In this document: positions 40,797 to 53,268 of the stretch, piece by piece | How the letters are laid out: every line of letters begins with the position of its first letter | Position numbering within the stretch: position 1 is the first letter of the stretch | Position numbers and translations under genes: made by a program | The notes under the pieces: generated by a model | What the model was told of the DNA's origin: nothing | Seen by the model: only the letters and a program-made list of their open reading frames with translations | The model's database searches: none | Source: Tetrahymena elliotti 4EA | Lineage: Eukaryota; Ciliophora; Oligohymenophorea; Hymenostomatida; Tetrahymenidae | DNA: 64,000 nt | Reading direction: 5' to 3' | NCBI GenBank assembly: GCA_000231825.2 | Contig: JH720293.1 | Coordinates: 744,001-808,000, forward strand

Positions 40797-42784
40797 TAAT
40801 AATATTTAATTTGTAGGGCAATTAATATTTGTCCTTATTAGCTAATTTGTATAGTTGGTGGTGTTTGTGATTGAACTCTTAGTTTTTTATTATTTTTTTT
40901 TAATTAAATTATTATTAAATCTCCTGAATGTTATTTTTGAAATTTAATCAATTAAGTCATCTATTACATTTAATTTTATTTTATAGCTAGTGAATATACG
41001 TCTGATACATTATTAAGCTTAGAAATTTTCTTCTATTTCACAAAATTAGATACTACCCCATCTCACTGTCTGTAGTGAGCTCACCAAACTTTTTTTATTT
41101 TATGATTTGTAATTTTTTAAGTAAATCTAGATCACGCACTTTTTAAAAAAATATCTATAATCATTTATTGCTGCTTTTACACTTGAGAAATTATGTCGCT
41201 AATATGCTTTCCACCATTAATTATAAGCATTTGACATTTGAATATAATCTAGGTGATTTATTTAAGTAAGTTATCCTATCCATAGATTTTCAAAAATTAT
41301 AATAAGAATGATTTGATATTGTTATATAATACTTATTTTATAATGGTTTTCTTTTGTTAAAGTGGAGCCAGTATTAAAATAACGCTTTAAGAACTAAAGT
41401 AAATTTTTTTGATAAAAGTAGAAATTTTATTCCGTTTGATACTAAATTATTAAATTAATAACTTGAATAAGATAGCTATCTTATTAATAAGCAACTAATT
41501 GCGAAATCGTTCAATAAATTGACTGTCTATATTAGATATTTGTTAATTTCAAAAATTTAATTACTTTTGAAGCGAAATAGAAAAAAGAGAGAATAGTCAA
41601 GTACTTTTAAGACAAAATACTTTCTTAGTGATTATATGAGTATAAATTTACAAGGTATTAGAATTAATTGTTAATGAAAATTCATTTTTTATCATAAGCG
41701 CATCTCCAAAATAATTAATAAATATAGTAAGCAAAAGTAAGAATCTGCTTTAAATTGAAATGTAAAAGATGTTAAATAATATTATTTTATCCAAATAATT
41801 AAGATAACTTTACCTTTTTATAATAAATCCCTAATTTATCTTCTATCTTTCTAAGAAAAATATATTTTGAAGAAAAAAGGTAAAATTCCTAAGAAATTTA
41901 TTGAGCATTGTTTCAAAATAAATGAAATTAAAGTGTGCTGATCTGTTACACCAATTAAAGTAACCAATTTTTTTTAATTGAATTTCTGTGCTTAACCCAA
42001 ATCAATTTTTGACTCCTTAAATTTTTAATACTATTAGGGTCCTTCTATTACTAAATTAATAGACCTTGCATACAAATTATTTTCAAATTTAAGAATAATA
42101 ATTTATAAAATATAGTTTTCTATTATAAATAACTTGAGTATGATGAAATTTAATATATTATAATATTTAAATATTTTCTAAATTTCTTTCTATTACTCAT
42201 TATTTATCAAAATATACCCCTCTAAAAACAATTATTAGTAGTTAATATATCATTTTTTCATTTTCTTTTTTTTTTTCATTAGTTTTTATCAAATTTTTAA
42301 AATATTTGGATTATTAATAATATTACGAATTTTAGAATAAAATCTTCAAATTAGGAATAATAAAACCTAATTCAAATAAAGTTTTTGATTCTATTCAAAG
42401 AGAATTTTATGAAATCCACTTTTTTACCAATATTTTTTATTGCTGATTGTAAAACAACATTATTGTTAAAGTTATCAAGTTTTCAAGGTTATATGTGTTA
42501 GTGTAAGTGATTAAAAAACAATACAAATTAATATCGGTAACAAAAATTAATTAATTAATTTATATTTGTTATTGTAAACCACATGAAATTACAAACATCG
42601 TCATAAAAAGTAGATACAGCCTGAATAATAATATAATTTTTTTTCAAAAATCTTTAGAATTTCTCACCCCTTAATATACACTAATAATCTTTTAAAAGTT
42701 CTATCCTACTTCGAAATCTTACTATTTATTTTCCAAATTCATACTAGACTGGTAGAAATACTATGAGGTATTTGGTACCTTAAA
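40797..42784. other. 2-kb gene-free stretch
   Basis: The longest stretch without a recognised gene. It is A/T-rich throughout, with short GC-richer islands (about 41045-41100, 41930-41960). I see no conserved frame on either strand and no tRNA-like cloverleaf. A non-coding RNA or poorly conserved short exons could be missed. Confidence 0.4.
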
Positions 42785-44303
42785 TCATTCATGTGAAATT
42801 TGATGATATTTTTTGATCCAGTTCTAAAGAGTTTAATAGCAGATTTGATACTTGTCCAAAAACTACTTTGGTATTATTTTCTTCTCCTTGTAAAATGTTT
42901 TTGATATAATTTCTTTCACAATTTCTACTTTTTATTCAACAGGATACCTTCTCTTCTACTGCTTTTTTATTTAATCTTACTCAAGAGAATTTATATTCTT
43001 TTACAAACCATTCTTTCCTGATTCCTTAAAAAAAAAATTTTTAGTTTTCAAAATTTTAACTCTTTAATAAATAAATTAATAAATACTTCATTATTGATTT
43101 GTCCAACATCTTAAATATCTCCCTAATCCTTTCAAAAAATTGCTCAAATTAATTTATTTTTTAACATTTAACTTACTGTTGGAGTTTCTACTGAATTTTC
43201 ATCATCATTTTCAATATTTTTTGCTTTACTAGTTCCCTCAAATCTACTTTACTGGATTATCTATTAAATTATAATAATAATTTATTTGAAACCTAGAAAG
43301 AAAGAATTTTTATAATTTTATCTTAAGGATAGGCTAGTTGATTTTTCCTTAAAAAACATAACTCAAAAGCGAAAAAAAAAAGAAAAATATATTCATCAAA
43401 AACATGTGGCTCTCCTTGAAATTCAAATAAATTAATTTATTTTGTTTACTCAAATGACCGAAAAAGTTTCATTAAATTTTATTTGAAAAGAAGAAAAAAG
43501 TATTATTTACTATATCACTTGAATATGATGTACTAGTCTCTGAAAATATCTAATCAGAATTTATTTGATTTTGTTGCTTGAATTCTCGATTTACTAAATT
43601 AGTAGAATTTTCTCTTGAATTTGGCTAATTTTTTTCCTAAATAATAGAATAATTAAAAAAAAGATGCTTTTAAAACAGTTAAAATTTTTATTTATGCAGC
43701 TTTTTTCTCAGTTTAAAGAAAGTTTATTTTTCTATATTCAGAAAATTTTTCCCTCTTTTAGGTAAAAATAAATTGAAAATAAAAAATTACACTAACAAGA
43801 TTTGATCCTTCGAGTTCAAAATTCTTTGTAACTGGATCAAAATAGTTATCGAAAATAGCTTTCTGTATATCATTAAGATAATTAATTCTATTTAACTCTA
43901 CTTTAAGTTATCCTGTAGCAAAATTATTTTGCATGCAATCATTTAGTCTTGTTTTGTATTCATTCATTTAATTTTCAAATATTTTAGCTTATAAGGTGAT
44001 AAATTTCAAATCAATACAGACTAAGTCCAACTTATCTTAGAATGAGTAACTTTTTGAATATAGGATTTCTTCTTTCAAACTGATTTCTAATAATTTTGAG
44101 ATGTCTTTTTGAACTTTTAATATTACTCTCATCAAATCTTCTACCTTGTTATCAAAATCTTTGAAAAACTCTTGTATAAAAGCTATCTTATTTTACTAAG
44201 TTGAGTTTAAAGCACTCTCTTTCTTATTATTTTCTTAATCAGTTAATTTACCATTATGAGAATATCCTTACTTGGCAGATAGTTATTTAGAGTTATACTC
44301 CAT
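42785..44303 (-). CDS. Protein with a C-terminal helix-turn-helix-like segment
   Basis: Multi-exon gene starting MEYNSKQLSAKQGYSHNGKL. The N-terminal ~190 residues look helical and coiled-coil-like (FFKDFDNKVEDLMRVILKVQ; LKFITLQAKIFENQMNEYK). The middle is Ser/Asn/Gln-rich (RENSTNLVNREFKQQNQINS; GTSKAKNIENDDENSVETPT). The last ~55 residues read RRYPVEQKVEIVKEIISKTF, then IIPKQFLDKYQICYQTLQNW, IKKYHQISHE and TGA. This has the spacing of a homeodomain-like or transposase-type helix-turn-helix (R-x-Y-(T/P)-x-x-x-K-x-x-I/A-V ... I-x-x-x-T-L-x-x-W-I-K-K-Y), suggesting DNA binding in the nucleus. Introns are inferred near 43630-43800, 43270-43560 and 43000-43200. The model is reasonable at both ends but exon joins in the middle are approximate. 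No database check was possible. Confidence 0.65.
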
Positions 44304-45292
44304 TAAATAAATTCTTTTAAATAATTTTTAGAATTAGTATTTTACAAATTTTAATTTTTATATTATTAATTCAAATAGAATTTGATATTTATTCATTTAA
44401 TTACATTCTATCTTTTAGCAAAAATATTATCCTAAAATTAGAAAATACTTTTTTTAAATATTATTAAATTTAAATTTTATTTTTTAAATTTAACAAAAAA
44501 AATGAATTCAAAATCCACTTTTTATATTTTAGGCCAAAAATTTGAGTTTTGCTCTAAATATATAGGGTGTATTAATTAATCTTATTTTTTAAAAATTATT
44601 TATTCATAATAGATTGATAAATAAAGTTATTTAATTGTAGGATAAAATATTTTTTTCATTTATAATTAATAATAGAAATATTTAATATTTAGTCAATCAT
44701 CAATAATCAAATAATAATTCATTTATATGTCAATTAACAGTATATTTTTATACTCATTATAAATATCAAAGATAAGACCTATAAATCACATTTCAATAAA
44801 CCTAAATAGATATTTAAAAGAAAATATAAATATTAAATATGATTAAGAATCGGATTCTAAATAAACAATCATTTTAAAAAAATAAATATTTTTTTAATAT
44901 TAAAAATTCTATAACATACTTTTAAAATGATAATATTTCTTTAAAAAATTTGACAAACGAAGGTTGTTGTTGTTGTTGTTATTAGAGAGTAATTAATATT
45001 ATTTATTTAAGATATTTAATATATAATATTGAGCGATTAATAATATATCAAAATTAGATTAAGAAATAGATTGATTGTAACACAAGATTATATCAGCAAT
45101 CAATAATTATCAAAAAATATTAATTTTAAGCATAAATATTTATTATTATAAATGATAAAAGAACTGATTAAAATACAATATTCTGACATGTATTCATAAA
45201 ATCACTAAAGAACTTTAGATTAAAGTTTTATTTACTAAAAATAGAATACAGATATAAGTCCATGGAATTCTTAAACTGATAATTATAATCAA
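44304..45292. other. Divergent AT-rich intergenic region with a (GTT)n microsatellite
   Basis: About 990 bp between the start codons of two divergent genes. It is extremely A/T-rich. A short GTT repeat of about six units lies at 44961-44980 (GGTTGTTGTTGTTGTTGTTATT). Nothing else was recognised. Confidence 0.5.
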
Positions 45293-47416
45293 ATGCTAGA
45301 TATTGAACTTACTTTAAGCAAATATAACCAAGGATTCTATTAGTAAAGTGGGAACAAAAATAAAAAAAGAGGATCAAAAAAAAGTAATAAAAGAAGCTAA
45401 AGTTAAATAGAAAATTAAGACTAGAATAAAATTTAACAACCAGCAAAAGAAGAAATATTACGAAAAGAAAATAATTTATTTATGGGTTGTAGTAATAGCT
45501 AATAAAAGTAAATTGCAAATGATATACAAGATTGTGAACTAGGATAATAGAATTTTTATAAAAAGATGATCTAAAATATAGATAATAAAAAACAGCAGAG
45601 TGAATAAAATATATAATAAGATGCTAAATAAACCTTTTTAAAGCCTATAACTGATAAATATTTATAACATGGGAGAAGGAGAAGTACTAAATTGATTGAG
45701 TAAAAGCTTGTTACTTAGGAGGATAAAGTATGTTATTTAACCACTGAACCTTCTTAATAATTATTTAAAAGCACAATATTTACTGATTAAAAATAATTTT
45801 CATAATAAAAATAAAATAATATCTTATCTTAAAATTTAACTTAAAAGTAAAATGTTAGATATATCACTCCTAACTTAGAAAATAAGACCTTAAATACTTT
45901 TGTTGATTAGATTAACAATGAAAATTAAAGGCTTAAAACATTAAATTGTACTGTTAATTATAAAATTAGAAGCTAAATTCGAAAACAATCTTTATAAGCA
46001 CAGACTATTGATAATAAATATAATCTTTCTATATCTTAAGATAATTAAAAAATGATCAGTTAACCATCATTTTCTCTAAGCGAAAATTCTAAGAATTAAG
46101 ACATATTAGACTCTGACATATCAATTTCCTAAAACTAAAAAGACCATATCAAAAAATAACTAATAAGATAAACCTAAGACAATATTTCAATATTATAGTC
46201 AACTCCCAAAAAAATTATTAATCTCTTAGAGATCAGCTCCAAATATCATTAACCAAAGAGGATAGATCTATAATACAATCAATAAGTCACTTTATTAAAA
46301 TCAGATTAATAAAAATAGAGTCTTGCTGAAATCAATTAAAATACGTGTAACAACCAATTTAATTAAAGATAAAAAGTGTTTTAAAAAAATCTAGATCTAA
46401 ATCATGAGATGCAATAATAAAAACAATAAAACATTAAACCTCTTTTACCATAGTAGGTAAATTTAAAAGAATTCAATTTTATCTAAAAGCAAGAAAATTT
46501 AGATCAATATTTGAATTCAATAAATTAGAAAATTAACTTCTCTCATAAATAATAACCATAGTAAAATGAAAAAAGAATTATATTAAGAGATATGGTTATA
46601 GCTACCAATAATCAGATTAAAAATGTTAATAGAATTCCAAAAAACACTAAAGAGGAATTAGAAGCAGCTTCAATTAACTTTTTATAAAACAAAGACATAA
46701 ATATTTAATAAAGAAAAAACATTCTTTAGTAATGCCTTGCAGATTTGAACCAATAAAAAGCAAATAATCTAGAATAAATTCCTTTATTCTCTTCTGCTTA
46801 AAATTAGATTTTGTAAAATAGCCAAGCTATACTTGATAAGCAAGATTATCCCAATAATAAATAACCTTAAATTATTTCAGACAATCAACTATTCTAGACA
46901 GAGGTAAACACAAACTAATTACCTTGTTATTCATTTGTAAATAAAAGCATAGATTTTATTTAACCTTTTAATAAATAAGAATAAGATTAAAAATAAAATA
47001 ATTGCTTAATATATAGAAGAGCACCTTGTTCTAGAAATTAAATTAAATTTGAAATAAATTTTAGCCAAAGCCCTTAATAAAACAACAAAAAGACTTAATA
47101 AATTGACTTAGAATCTAAAAATTTGCTTAGAAGTAGCTGTAATGATATTTATCAAAAACAATTAGGAGGTTAATTTTCAATCTAAAATAATAAATCCAAA
47201 AGAAGTACTTCTACACCCAAAGAAGTAGATATCCTTTAGGCAAGCATAAAAATTAATAAAAGAGAATACTAAGATCAAAATATTAATGAAAAAAGAAAAA
47301 AATAATATGAAGCTAAACAATCTTAATAAGGAAAAAAATAATCAAGCCCTTAAATTGATACAAATTATTTTCCTAAAATAAAAATTGAACACATGTTAAC
47401 AAAAAATTAAAATTGA
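45293..47416 (+). CDS. Intron-less Gln/Asn/Lys-rich protein, unrecognised
   Basis: A single open frame of 707 codons from MLDIELTLSKYNQGFY to TGA at 47414-47416, visible only when TAA and TAG are read as Gln. It contains well over a hundred such codons and not one in-frame TGA, so chance is not a reasonable explanation. Composition is dominated by Q, N, K, I, S and L. Runs such as NHEMQQQKQQNIKPLLPQQV and short SP/TP sites (RYITPNLENKTLNTF, SKRSTSTPKEVDI) look like phosphorylatable disorder. No membrane segment, no coiled coil of length and no known domain is seen. A GCSNS motif near residue 68 is not at a terminus and is not a myristoylation site. Prion-like Q/N content may promote self-assembly, but that is speculation. 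The lack of introns is unusual compared with its neighbours. Confidence 0.85.
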
Positions 47417-47996
47417 TTCAATATTTTTTAATCAAAAATGTTCTTTTCAATTAATTCTATTTAAAAAGATAAAAATAACATTAAATAAAAAATTTTCACT
47501 CTGCCCTCTTGATAACATTTAAATAAGTAATTTATATCATGTTTTGTAAATATTTCTTACCTTTATAATCATTTATAAATTCAAAATATGTTTGTATCAT
47601 TTTATTTTTTTTGAGATATTATTTTCAAAATTTAGTTACTTAAATTGGTTGGTATTTATTTATTAAATTTGGATAAAAAATTTAATATTATTTCCAAAAA
47701 AAAGTTATTAAAAAAATAAAAAGTACCTCTTTTTTAATTTGATAAAATGAATGTTTTATGACTATTTTTATTTAATTATTTGTATTCTAAACTTTACTTT
47801 AAATACATTTTTAAAATTAGTACTCAAATGTGGTTTGATAAGTGGTTGACTGTTAGTGAATAGATATAATAAATCATAATTTACTAAAAATAGAATTTAA
47901 AATATTGCAAAAAAAATAAAATTTAGTTTAATTATTTATATTTTAATTTTGCTTGAAAAGATCAATTACTTTTCATCAAAATAATTATAGTTTCCT
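47417..47996. other. AT-rich convergent spacer
   Basis: About 580 bp between the stop of the Q/N-rich gene (+) and the stop of VPS54 (-). A/T-rich with no coding frame, repeat or RNA gene recognised. Confidence 0.45.
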
Positions 47997-50900
47997 TCAT
48001 TCATATTCTTAATTTTGATTAATGCTACTTATTGATTCTGGCTTTTACTATTCGTTTTTCATATTTTAATTATTATTAATATCATTGTTTTCATGTGATT
48101 CAGCATCTTTTTTTGTTTCTGAGTCATCATCTTACTCTTTAAGATAAGAAAATTTTTTAGAAATCCTTTGTATTTCATCTTGATTATTACTTGGTTAGGA
48201 TTTTTATTTTGCAAGGTCAATTTCTTAATCATCATCTTCTTTATTTTCATTATTTTATTACTTGTTTTTAATTTCTTCTAATTTTGGTACTTTGTTAATC
48301 TAAATTACTTATTCTACTGAATGAATCACCATCTCAATATTAGAGAGATGTTAAATTATAGGTATTTCAAGTATTTCATTACTAAAATATGTAACCTCAT
48401 CTTTAATCCTCTATACTGATAATCTATTGCTATCTGGAGAGGATAAAAGCTAAATGAAAGTATAGATGTAAATTTCTATAAAATCATTAATAATCATTTC
48501 AAAAACATATTTTAACTCACTTGTATTTATAATTTCTTCTAAAACATTATACATCGAACGGATACTATCTACAATACGTGCTGTTTGGGCTAAAGGTACA
48601 TTAATTTTTTCTTAAGGTTTGTGCCAACCAAGCAAATTAACTTAAGCAGCTGATTTTTGCAACATATCTTTTATTATATTTGGAATAGTTCCGAAAATTT
48701 CAGAAACATGGCTTTGAATATCTGTTTTGATTTTTTAAAATTCAGATTCAATAATTTCTTTTGAAACATCAGAATTCTGAACAAGTCTTTCTTTTATTTT
48801 ATCAAAGATCCTTATAAAAAATGTTAAGTTAAGAGAACTAGTTGCTAAATTTTTAACAGTAACTTTTCCATTCATTTATGGGAATTATGAGTTTTTTCCT
48901 TTTGCAAGAACAATAAATTCTCTTGAAAATGAATTATATAATTTAACAAGAGAAACCAATTTAAAGAAATATTCTTTGCTGTATAATATTTTAGATTCTG
49001 ACATTATTCCAATATATTTCTAAACTTATTTTAAGAATACTAAAAATCCTTCAGAGAACATATACTTTTTGTTTTCTTTTTCAAAAATCAACTTATTAAG
49101 TTGAATTTTATAATCTCTTTCAAACTTTTTTATGTAGTAGTGATTTAAATCTTATAGATCTTCTTCCTCATCGCTATCTGCTTTTATAATATTATTTCTC
49201 ACTTTATTGAATTATTCTTCTTCATCATCGCTATCGTCATTTAAATCTGATTTTTTCTTTAAAAAAATATTGATTTTACTTTTTAGCTGAATAAAAACTA
49301 TTTAATTATCAACATAAATCTTTAGCGTTTGTATTTATTTGATCAAATTAAATACTAAAAAATGCCAAAAAAAGAATAAAAAATATGGTAATTATGAATA
49401 AAAAGATTACTTTTTGTAAGAAGAAATAATCTAAAAGATTATATATTTTATATGAGATATTGCAAGGATTCCAATTATCGTTTGCTAAGGAATTTTCTAA
49501 TATGATTTTTTATTTTTCATCAAATGTGGTAAATAATTCGAAATGAAGTTCAGATTTCTGTTTGTAGAAATAGTTAATATCGTATGTTTATATTGTATCT
49601 CTATTAGCCTTTACTAATTCAGATTATATTTAAGGTGGTAAATTGGTAGTATCAATAAATGATAACTCACAATTTTTTTTAAACATCTCAGGAAATTAGG
49701 TGAGCCAATATTAAAATAGCTCATTTGAGGATGTGATTTTGAATGCTAGATTAGCGTCTGTTGAAGTATTTATATATTTTATGTAAGCTATAAGATCTGA
49801 AGACAAAGTGTCTAAAATTTCAATTTAAAACTATGTAAGGTTACAAACAATAGGTAATACTTTTTAACCCCAATACTCAATTGATTACTCGGTTTACCAA
49901 GTAGAAGAAATAATTTCTTGTTTAAATTAATAAATTAGGGAATATGATTTTGTAACATAAGATTAGATTAATTTAGAGTAAAATTGAGCAAATTTAATAA
50001 GCAAAATATCATTGACATCATTTAAAAATGCATGCTAATCATCTAGCTCTTACCTAAATTCTTTATTTTCGTGATAATTGTGTGTTTTATAAAGCTAAAT
50101 ACAATATTCTCTAAATTAGTTTCTTATTTAATTTTAAAATTTTTATATGTCTTTTACGATATTATTTTTAATTACTTCAATTCTCATCAATTCAAAGTTA
50201 TTAGAAGACTTCATGTATAATTTAGCTAATTTAGATTCAGTAGCTTAAACAGATGGAATATCATTAAATGTCCATTCAAAAATTTAAAGACTTTCATCAA
50301 TGTCATCTTCCTAATCATAATGAATTGATGAGGAATCATTATGAAGATTACTATTGTAACTATGAATACTAGAGATATCAATACTAAGTTCAGCATGATT
50401 CTATTTTTTCTGTACTTCTTTATAATTTAAATTTTCTTTTAAATATTTGCTAATTCCATCAAGCAAATCTGTATAGTGGTCTTATTCTTCTTTCTTTATT
50501 ACTTAAACATATTTTTTTTAGATTACATTATAAAGTTTTATTTATTTGAGTTTCTCCAACAGTTTATCACTTTTCTTTACATCTAAGTCTTTGAAAATAA
50601 ATACATTTAAATTTAATAAATTTGAGCTAATATTTTACTTGGTGTTGATTTATTTTATTAAATGTTGCTGCTACTGCTTATTTATCCTTGCGATGTATTC
50701 TTTAATGGAGAATTTTCATAAATCTTTTTGTCTTCATTATTATTATTGACTAAAATCTACTCTAATTTAGGGTCTTCCCATAATGCTATATCTTTATTTT
50801 AATTGAATTACTTCATCCTAATTAGGACTTCATAAGTCTTTAAAAGTCTCTGCTGAGCCTTTTTCTTTTTAATAATGTCCATACCTCCTACTAAAAGAGT

Positions 50901-51931
50901 TTGTTTCATATTTTAATTTTTTTATTTGATTATTCTAACTTTCTCAAGATTTTCTTCACACTTACCTCCCATTTTATCAAAGTTTAATATCATTTCTAAT
51001 ATCTAATTGAACCTTTTTTTAAAATAAATAATATTTTACTTTGTGGTTTAATAATATTATTAATAAATAATATCAAATATAATCAACTTCGTTATGAAAT
51101 TATGTTATGAATTTTAAAATAACATAGTATTTGACCATTTTTTGATCAGCTGCAACAGTAAAGTAAATCATTTACATTAAAATAAAAATATTTGAAAATT
51201 ATTTACCTAAAGTAAACTTAGTAGAATAAATTTAACTCTACATCATCAAGATGTTCAACCAACTAATTCTGATACTAACTAAGAGCTCTTACATCTCTTC
51301 CAATATCATTAAAAAAAGGAAATTCTTCATCTTCGTATTCTTTAAAAAATATTGCTGGTACTTTTGAATAGCAATTCATCAAATTTTTATTAAGATGCAT
51401 ATCATGAAGATGGTCCTCAAAACTACCATTCTATTGCTTTTAATGCTGGTATTCTTTATAATCTGTTAGAATTCTACTTTTATACTAATCAAAATCGCTT
51501 AAAGAAATAGTTAATTTTTATAATTCTTCTTCACTTAAACTATATTTATTTGGTTTGATGTTCTTCTCTATAATATCTTTAATTTTTTCATATTTTTCTA
51601 ATACATTATCTACAACTTTTTAAGCTCTATTTGGGATTAATTAAGTAATATACCTATTGAATGATTCCATATTACTTGGATTAGAATTGCTCATATTTTG
51701 CTATGAACTTAATCCTCCGTTTTATCCAGAACTACCATGAAAAGATGCTGATTAGTCAAGCAAACCTACTGGCTAGCGTTGCATTTATGGCGTTTGAGAA
51801 TTCTTTTATTAATTTTATTTATTTTTTTCTTGACTGGATTAGTAAGTTAAAAAAGAGCTGTTATTTGATGCTGACTATGAATGGCTATCATGAGATTTCT
51901 GCTCCTTTAAAGTTGGGTGAAAATTACTCAT
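47997..51931 (-). CDS. VPS54: Vps54, subunit of the GARP/EARP tethering complex
   Basis: GARP (Vps51-54) tethers endosome-derived vesicles at the trans-Golgi network. Start MSNFHPTLKEQKSHDSHSQS gives a Gln/Ser-rich leader; a later in-frame Met (MSNSNPSNMES, 51694) is an alternative start. The conserved N-terminal region reads NGSFEDHLHDMHLNKNLMNC, then SKVPAIFFKEYEDEEFPFF and DVRALSQYQNQLVEHLDDVE, as in the Vps54 segment with (V/I)P-x-(I/F)F and the following LQ-x-x-L-x-x-x-L-D-x-VE helix. The C-terminal domain carries VTVKNLATSSLNLTFFI, matching the KxITxKNLALSS core of Vps54, then FQKIKTDIQSHVSEIF and INVPLAQTARIVDSIRSMYN. The tail is acidic and Lys/Glu-rich, ending NQEYE-TGA. Several introns are visible (for example near 49256-49335 and 50900-51190). 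About 1,100 residues, as expected. The combination of both conserved regions makes the call good. Confidence 0.82.
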
Positions 51932-51955
51932 AATTTTAGATTACTTCTAGTTAAT

Positions 51956-53087
51956 ATGAATACTAAATTTCCTTTGACTGAAATTCTTGATGAAATAAAT
52001 AATATTGATCTATCAATAATTTGCTTTAGCGAATATGAATATCAAGCTAAACCTAATTTTAAGATATACTAATTAGCAGATTTCTTTTAGTAGATAGGTC
52101 TATAACTTATGATTTAAAAAGACTAAAACTTACTATACTAGCTATCAGTGCTTAAGCTCTATCTTTTTTTTATTTTAATTTCTTTTTAATTTAGAATAAA
52201 GTGTTTGTTAATACTTTTTATATATCAAATTCAGGTTTTAATTATCTTAGTTGAAATTATCTTTAAACGAACTTTTCAATAAATTAAATAAATAACTACA
52301 TTTTGTCTTCAAAAGTGATTAATTTTTTAATTAACTAATTCAAAAAAAATAAGAATATGAAATAAATAAAACCTAACAAGCAAATAAATAAAAATTCAAA
52401 CTATTTTACCATTTTTTCTAAATTATTCTTTTTGCTTGCTAACCAAGAAGATTTTTCTATTTCCTAAAACATTTGGGTAAAAATCACTTTAAAATAAACT
52501 ATTGTTACTCATTCATATTACTTTAATATTACTGTAGCTGGAATTTGCCAAAGTAATTTTATTCAACATAAAGTTAAAATATTATTTTTTTTCTACCAGA
52601 TTTATTGACTAATAAGTTAAATTTTTTTTGAAAATTTACTAAAATAGTTTGAATCAAATAATTGAAGTTCTACAATTACTTATTTATATATTTAATATAT
52701 TTATAGATATCAACAATTTTATGATAGAACATTAATTAATACTAAATTAAACTTATTGATAATTAATTTTTTTTATTTTTGTTTTTCATTTAAAATTTTT
52801 AAAATCTTAATAAAGTTTGAATCAAGATAAAAAATTTCATTTAAAATATTTTGGTTTGAATGAAAATTTTTGATATGGTTGTTTTTTAGTAAGCAATAGA
52901 GTTTTTTGATGAATAATCTTTAAAAGATAGAGCAAATTATGAGAATTCTAAAATTATGGCATCCTCTCATTATCAAAATATTTTTTAATTTTAAGCAACA
53001 AGTAAACTAGATGGCATAGAATAAATAATATTTTGTTTCACAAAAGATATCTAACATCCCAAGTATTATTACTTAAGTACTTTTTGA
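51956..53087 (+). CDS. Small orphan protein, probable two-exon gene
   Basis: Two stretches with strong coding character under TAA/TAG=Gln. Exon 1 starts at 51956, MNTKFPLTEILDEINNIDLS then YEYQAKPNFKIYQLADFFQQ, and stays plausible to about 52151. Exon 2 (about 52890-53087) reads QAIEFFDEQSLKDRANYENS, then SSHYQNIFQFQATSKLDGIE and KDIQHPKYYYLSTF before TGA. Joining CTATCA|GTGC (donor) with TTTTTTAG|TAAGCA (acceptor) keeps the frame and gives about 131 residues, but needs a ~740-nt intron with a weak donor. Alternatively exon 2 alone is a 70-codon gene starting MVVFQQAIEFF at 52875. No family is recognised. Its start codon lies only 24 bp from that of VPS54 on the other strand. Confidence is moderate that there is coding sequence, low for the exact model. 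Confidence 0.45.
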
Positions 53088-53268
53088 AATTGATCAAAAT
53101 TCCAACAATTATAATCTGATTTCTGAGATTTTCTGATTACGTAGCTTTCCTTTAGAAATTTTGTGTTGGCTAAATAAATATTGATTAGAAATATCATAAA
53201 AATATTTCTATATTAATTATTAATTCATAAAATTAAAAGTAGCTACAAAAATTGTTCACTCATAAAGA

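Noticed and set aside
42785..43000. Intact DNA transposon
   Set aside because: Only a helix-turn-helix-like end is visible; there is no DDE-type catalytic domain, no terminal inverted repeat and no target-site duplication.
51703..51933. 76-codon plus-strand open frame
   Set aside because: Antisense shadow of the VPS54 leader, which reads as a Gln/Ser-rich protein without TGA on the minus strand.
52875..53200. Mitochondrial DNA insertion (because TGA could be Trp)
   Set aside because: The same frame uses TAA/TAG as Gln several times, which does not fit the mitochondrial code, and no mitochondrial protein is recognisable.
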